A DNA stretch of 60,000 nucleotides, from positions 23,040,162 through 23,100,161 of the forward strand of contig OU612067.1 in the NCBI GenBank assembly GCA_914767715.1. Direction: 5' to 3'. The DNA comes from Membranipora membranacea (taxonomy: Eukaryota > Bryozoa > Gymnolaemata > Cheilostomatida > Membraniporidae). Shown here piece by piece: positions 56,557 to 60,000 of this stretch. The number at the start of each line of letters is the position of its first letter. Positions within the stretch are counted from its first letter, which is position 1. A program made the position numbers and the translations under genes. The notes under the pieces were generated by a model. That model did not search any database, had not been told where the DNA came from, and saw only the letters and a program-made list of their open reading frames with translations.

Positions 56557-58251
56557 ATACCAGTCCAGTAGGTACTGTTGTTATCAGTGGTGTTGTGAGG
56601 CCCCAATGGCGTTGGGGTAAGGCCAGACACCCACGTTGGGGTAACTATTTATACATATCCATCCAAAAACGTTCTGTTTATGCTTATAAATTGAGAGCAA
56701 GCTCATCTTAATTTATTCAGTTCGATTGTGTTATTGTTTTGCTAAGGAACCAGAAGGCTGAATTCCTACCTTCCTATCAAGAGAACAGTTCTTTGCCAGT
56801 AATCTATGCAATACAATGAGTGGTCAATTCAGGAGCCCTACATTCAATTGATAAAATGCAGCTACTTTAGTATTGCTTGGTAACAGGCTTGTTACCAAAC
56901 AATACTAAATGTTAAACAGCATTAGGAATACACACTAAACAGAGTAATTGTTAGAAATATGACTGAGTGCCCACTCTTAGCTGGGGAATTGAAGCTAAAC
57001 TCTTCAGTTTTTGGTAACAAAACAACACTGCTGAAGGAGAAAAAAATTAGAGAGAGAGAGAAAAGGAAAGTGTGTGTGGCTCAGCTCATCAATCAAAGAA
57101 AAAGAAAGGTGTTTGTACTTTGGTGGGGTTTGGAGAATGATGAGTCAGACCAATCTGTTCCTGTTTATGAAAAGAAGGTAGGCCTATGTTTTATCAAGGA
57201 GTAACACCTCCTTGGTTTTATTTTTTTATGAATAAATTAAAACTTGAACCTAAAACACAAATGACAAAAACAACAATCTGTTGAGTGTTAGAATTTTTTG
57301 AACTGAAAGTGAAGCAGTGAATGATGATGAATGAAATCTATTTTTGGGAATTGTATTGTGGTTATCATTTCAGACAGGTTATTAGTAAAGTGAGTGTGTA
57401 ACCAATGAAGAGGGAGTTCATTGAGTGTAACTGTGCAGTGTAGTGAAGTAGATGTAGATAGGTTTTTTGTTATTACAATTATTGAGTTGGATTAAAGCAG
57501 GTTCCTCAACAATTCAAGACAATCATTTAACAGTTGAGTTGGACTAGCCACTCACCTACCAAGCCTGGCAGAGCATTTTATCCCCTTGCTACCAGTCCAG
57601 TCACCCACATCATGATTTGATTTCAGAATAAGAAGTAATCAAGATTGAGAGGAGGAACAGGGAATTCCACCACCTGAGGATGTTCCAGCACCTGAACTTA
57701 GGAAAGATGATGCCGAACATGAGGTTAGTAAGGCTCTTTCATCTTAGTTCTTGGTTTCTCTGCCTGCTCTATGCACTTACAATTATCTGACACCATCAAT
57801 AAATGGGTTTAACCCTTCCTGTCTCCAGTGCTGATTTTTTTCCAATTGTTAGAGTTGGGTATGAAAAATTTTTTCACAACACCACTGGTTGTTATATCCC
57901 AATCACTGGTGGTTACTGTCTCCTTTACACTGCCTTTTTTATCCAGCTAGCTTTAGCGTTTTGTGAGGTTTTCTTAGCTCTGTCTGTCTGTTACACTCTG
58001 TCTGTCATTGTTTCAATTATGAATTAGTTAGGTTATTCAAGGAGTAACAGGTTTCTTCTGTGACTCCTTGGGTTAGTTGGGTACATACTGATTTAGGAAT
58101 GTTGGAAACGAAATGACCTGTCTGAAGAAGGATCAGATGGACTCAAACCAAGGAGTTTGACAACCATTGCATGGTACTTTCTCCTATATCTTCCTAGTGT
58201 TTGTTGGCTGTCTACCATAGCCAAGTGCTTGTCCTATATTGCCCAAGAGTT
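56557..58251. other. Interval between the LTR element and the foldback element
   Basis: No gene is firmly recognised. An ORF at 56959-57204 encodes a Lys/Arg-rich peptide (KIREREKRKVCVAQL) without a known domain. A possible exon at about 57649-57722 reads EEEQGIPPPEDVPAP in one frame before a GTTAGT donor, but other frames are open too. A short hairpin GGTAACAGGCTTGTTACC is at 56880-56897. Confidence 0.4.
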
Positions 58252-58769
58252 TATTGACAGTTTTCTGAGCTCTGATCTAGGCCTCAATTCGGAGTTGTCC
58301 TCTCTCCAGTTTGGTACTTTTAACCCACGCCGCATAGGAAAAACGTGCTGAAAAGAGGGTTATCTTGAAAACCGCTTATAATATGATAAAATTATTTTTG
58401 ATTCAGAATCTGGACCATTGAAAACTCATATATACATAGTTTGGGAAATAATTTCAGTAATTGGATATTCGATTATAGCATTTTCTGCCTGTTTTGCGGA
58501 CAATTTGGCAGATATTTTCATGAGTTTCGTCACTACAATTAAGATTTATCAACATTCAAGCCTCCAATGATTTGGAAACCCTATCTCACAGGGTTTTCAA
58601 TGGTGCTGACTCTGAATCAAAAATCATTTTTATCCTGTCATAAGGGGTTTTCAAGATAACCCTCTTTCAGCAGGTTTTTCCTATGCGGTGTGGGTTAAAA
58701 GTACCAAACTGGAGAGAGGACAACTCCGAATTGAGGCATAAATAAGATCTCAGAAAACTGTCTATTGAC
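58252..58769. mobile_element. Foldback (long inverted repeat) element
   Basis: The left arm 58252-58426 and right arm 58592-58769 are inverted copies (about 175 bp, roughly 88-90 percent by eye) around a 165-bp loop. Arm blocks: CAATTCGGAGTTGTCCTCTC, CAGTTTGGTACTTTTAACCC, GAGGGTTATCTTGAAAACC. No transposase ORF is present. Its right end lies about 40 bp before the CUB exon at 58809. Confidence 0.85.
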
Positions 58770-58808
58770 TCACAATCTTAGTAAGGTGCTTTTTGTTTTT
58801 ATTTGTAG

Positions 58809-59453
58809 AGTGCGGCGGTGAGTTGACAGGTGAGACAGGAAATTTCAGATTCCCACCTGCTCAGCATGATAGCTATCCGCATGGAGTTAGCTGTGCCTGG
58901 AGAATTGTCACCAGCCTGAATAAGGTAAACAAATACAGAGTTGTGTTCCCTGTGTTCATTTCCACAATACCTGTATCAAAATTGAAAATGATTTGCTTTC
59001 TGCAGTATTTTTGTCTCATAAGTTTATCTGTTACAGGGGAGACAACATATAAAACATATAACATGATAGAACATAGTTGGACATGATCTCCTGGAGATTA
59101 CAAGCTAGAATTGCATTGTGGGATAAGTGCTGCCATTTCCTTTGGCATATAGACTAATTGATGTTTAAACGTTGTATTTTTGTGCTAACTTGTGACATAC
59201 ATTTGTTGATTCCTAGATGTCCTCCGCTTATACAAGTAAGATTTTTTTCATGGAGGATTTTTTTACTTTTTTTCCTCAACCATTAGATAATCATGTCACT
59301 TAGCAGATAGAAAGATATTTGAACTTATGGATTTTTGTTTTCAGGGAGTTGATAACATCACCTCAACACACAACCAACTGTATTTATGGTTTAAGACTGA
59401 CTCATCAGGGAGCGCACAAGGGTTCGCTGTTACATGGACCTCACAGACTCCAG
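58809..59453 (+). CDS. Partial CUB domain, second CUB region
   Basis: Exon 58809-58924 follows TATTTGTAG and reads CGGELTGETGNFRFPPAQH, VSCAWRIVTSLNK, phase 1 to 0. Exon 59345-59453 follows TTTTCAG and reads GVDNITSTHNQLYLWFKTD, AQGFAVTWTSQTPG, phase 0 to 1. The middle of the domain (Cys3, YDYLEV and Cys4) is absent between them, although phases still fit. It belongs either to a second CUB gene or to a further part of the array at 1-22 kb, with the ROCO-caspase gene on the other strand in between. A tiny stretch with strong splice-like borders lies near 59217-59234. Confidence 0.75.
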
Positions 59454-59681
59454 GTGGGTCTAATTGATAGTATCTAATGATGCAGTTTAACAGTGAATAA
59501 TCAACAACCAGGAAACTAAAGGTGGAGCTAAGCCCACCTCTTGTGAATTCTAGGCATATGAGCTGCATAAAGATTGAATCAGGAGAGAGTGATGACTAGG
59601 ACAGGTCTGGCTTGGTTGCCGGTGTAGGCTGTAGATTTGCAAACCAGCAACTGGGTGGTCAGCACAATAGTAACAGACTAT

Positions 59682-60000
59682 CTGACCAGTACGCTGACCA
59701 GTACGCTGACCAGTACGCTGACCAGTACGCTGACCAGTACGCTCACCAGTACGCTCACCAGTACGCTCACCAGTACGCTCACCAGTACGCTCACCAGTAC
59801 GCTCACCAGTACGCTCACCAGTACGCTCACCGGTACGCTCACCGGTACGCTCACCGGTACGCTCACCGGTACGCTCACCGGTACGCTCACCGGTACGCTC
59901 ACCGGTACGCTCACCGGTACGCTCACCGGTACGCTCACCGGTACGCTCACCGGTACGCTCACCGGTACGCTCACCAGTACGCTCACCAGTACGCTCACCA
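59682..60000. repeat. 12-bp minisatellite, continues beyond the window
   Basis: About 26.6 tandem copies of CT(G/C)ACC(A/G)GTACG in clean variant blocks: 5 of CTGACCAGTACG, 7 of CTCACCAGTACG, 12 of CTCACCGGTACG and 2.6 of CTCACCAGTACG. There is no sequence variation inside a block. The long open frame it creates on the minus strand (Val-Ser/Leu-Pro repeats) is a by-product of the 12-bp period and should not be called a gene. Confidence 0.97.

Noticed and set aside
59678-59998. 106-residue Val/Ser/Leu/Pro repeat protein on the minus strand
   Set aside because: It is the open frame of a 12-bp tandem repeat, with no start context or splice support.
59682-60000. CRISPR-like array
   Set aside because: Units are contiguous 12-mers without spacers, in a eukaryotic genome.

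Overview
The window is animal nuclear DNA, AT-rich, with short phase-consistent spliceosomal introns, long metazoan-type multidomain genes (CUB arrays, a LRR-ROC-COR protein, a caspase domain) and many transposable elements (an LTR retrotransposon, LINEs, tRNA-derived SINEs, palindromic MITE-like elements). The domain set and compact introns suggest a non-vertebrate metazoan, perhaps a marine invertebrate or sponge. I cannot fix the lineage from sequence alone.

Layout. 1-22.2 kb (+): a large tandem array of CUB domains, each split over two or three exons, with phase-1 introns just before the CGG motif that opens most domains. From 5,639 to 22,247 I can chain 34 exons into one open frame (about 1,944 residues, 16 CUB domains, terminal TAG). 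The part before 5,300 is damaged: three in-frame TGA codons and three half-CUB exons that cannot be found. 22.2-25.6 kb: no gene recognised. 25.6-45.7 kb (-): a single 12-exon gene that I assembled from splice sites. All phases match and the coding length is exactly 3,693 nt (1,230 residues). It encodes N-terminal LRR-like repeats, a ROC GTPase domain, a COR domain, a linker, and a complete C-terminal caspase domain with catalytic His and Cys. This ROCO-caspase fusion is the most interesting object in the window. Its LRR exons lie in a tandemly duplicated exon-plus-intron array, and its introns carry two degenerate LINE insertions. 45.7-50.6 kb: upstream or intergenic DNA with a LINE 3' fragment and a strong hairpin. 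50.6-56.6 kb (+): a near-intact Ty3/Gypsy-type LTR element with 184-bp LTRs that differ at one base, and a 5-bp target duplication. Its gag and pol are in the same frame, separated by one TGA in the leaky context TGACTAG, and a third ORF sits directly behind a splice acceptor. 56.6-60 kb: a foldback element, a second (partial) CUB region, and a 12-bp minisatellite that runs off the end.

How the parts relate. The CUB protein would be extracellular or secreted (cubilin-like array, no EGF repeats or membrane anchor seen here). The ROCO-caspase would be cytosolic: the LRRs are a plausible sensing module, ROC-COR a GTP-dependent switch and dimerisation unit, and the caspase an effector activated by proximity. 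I infer that role from domain logic; nothing in the sequence shows it directly. The two genes are neighbours on opposite strands and share no visible regulatory link.
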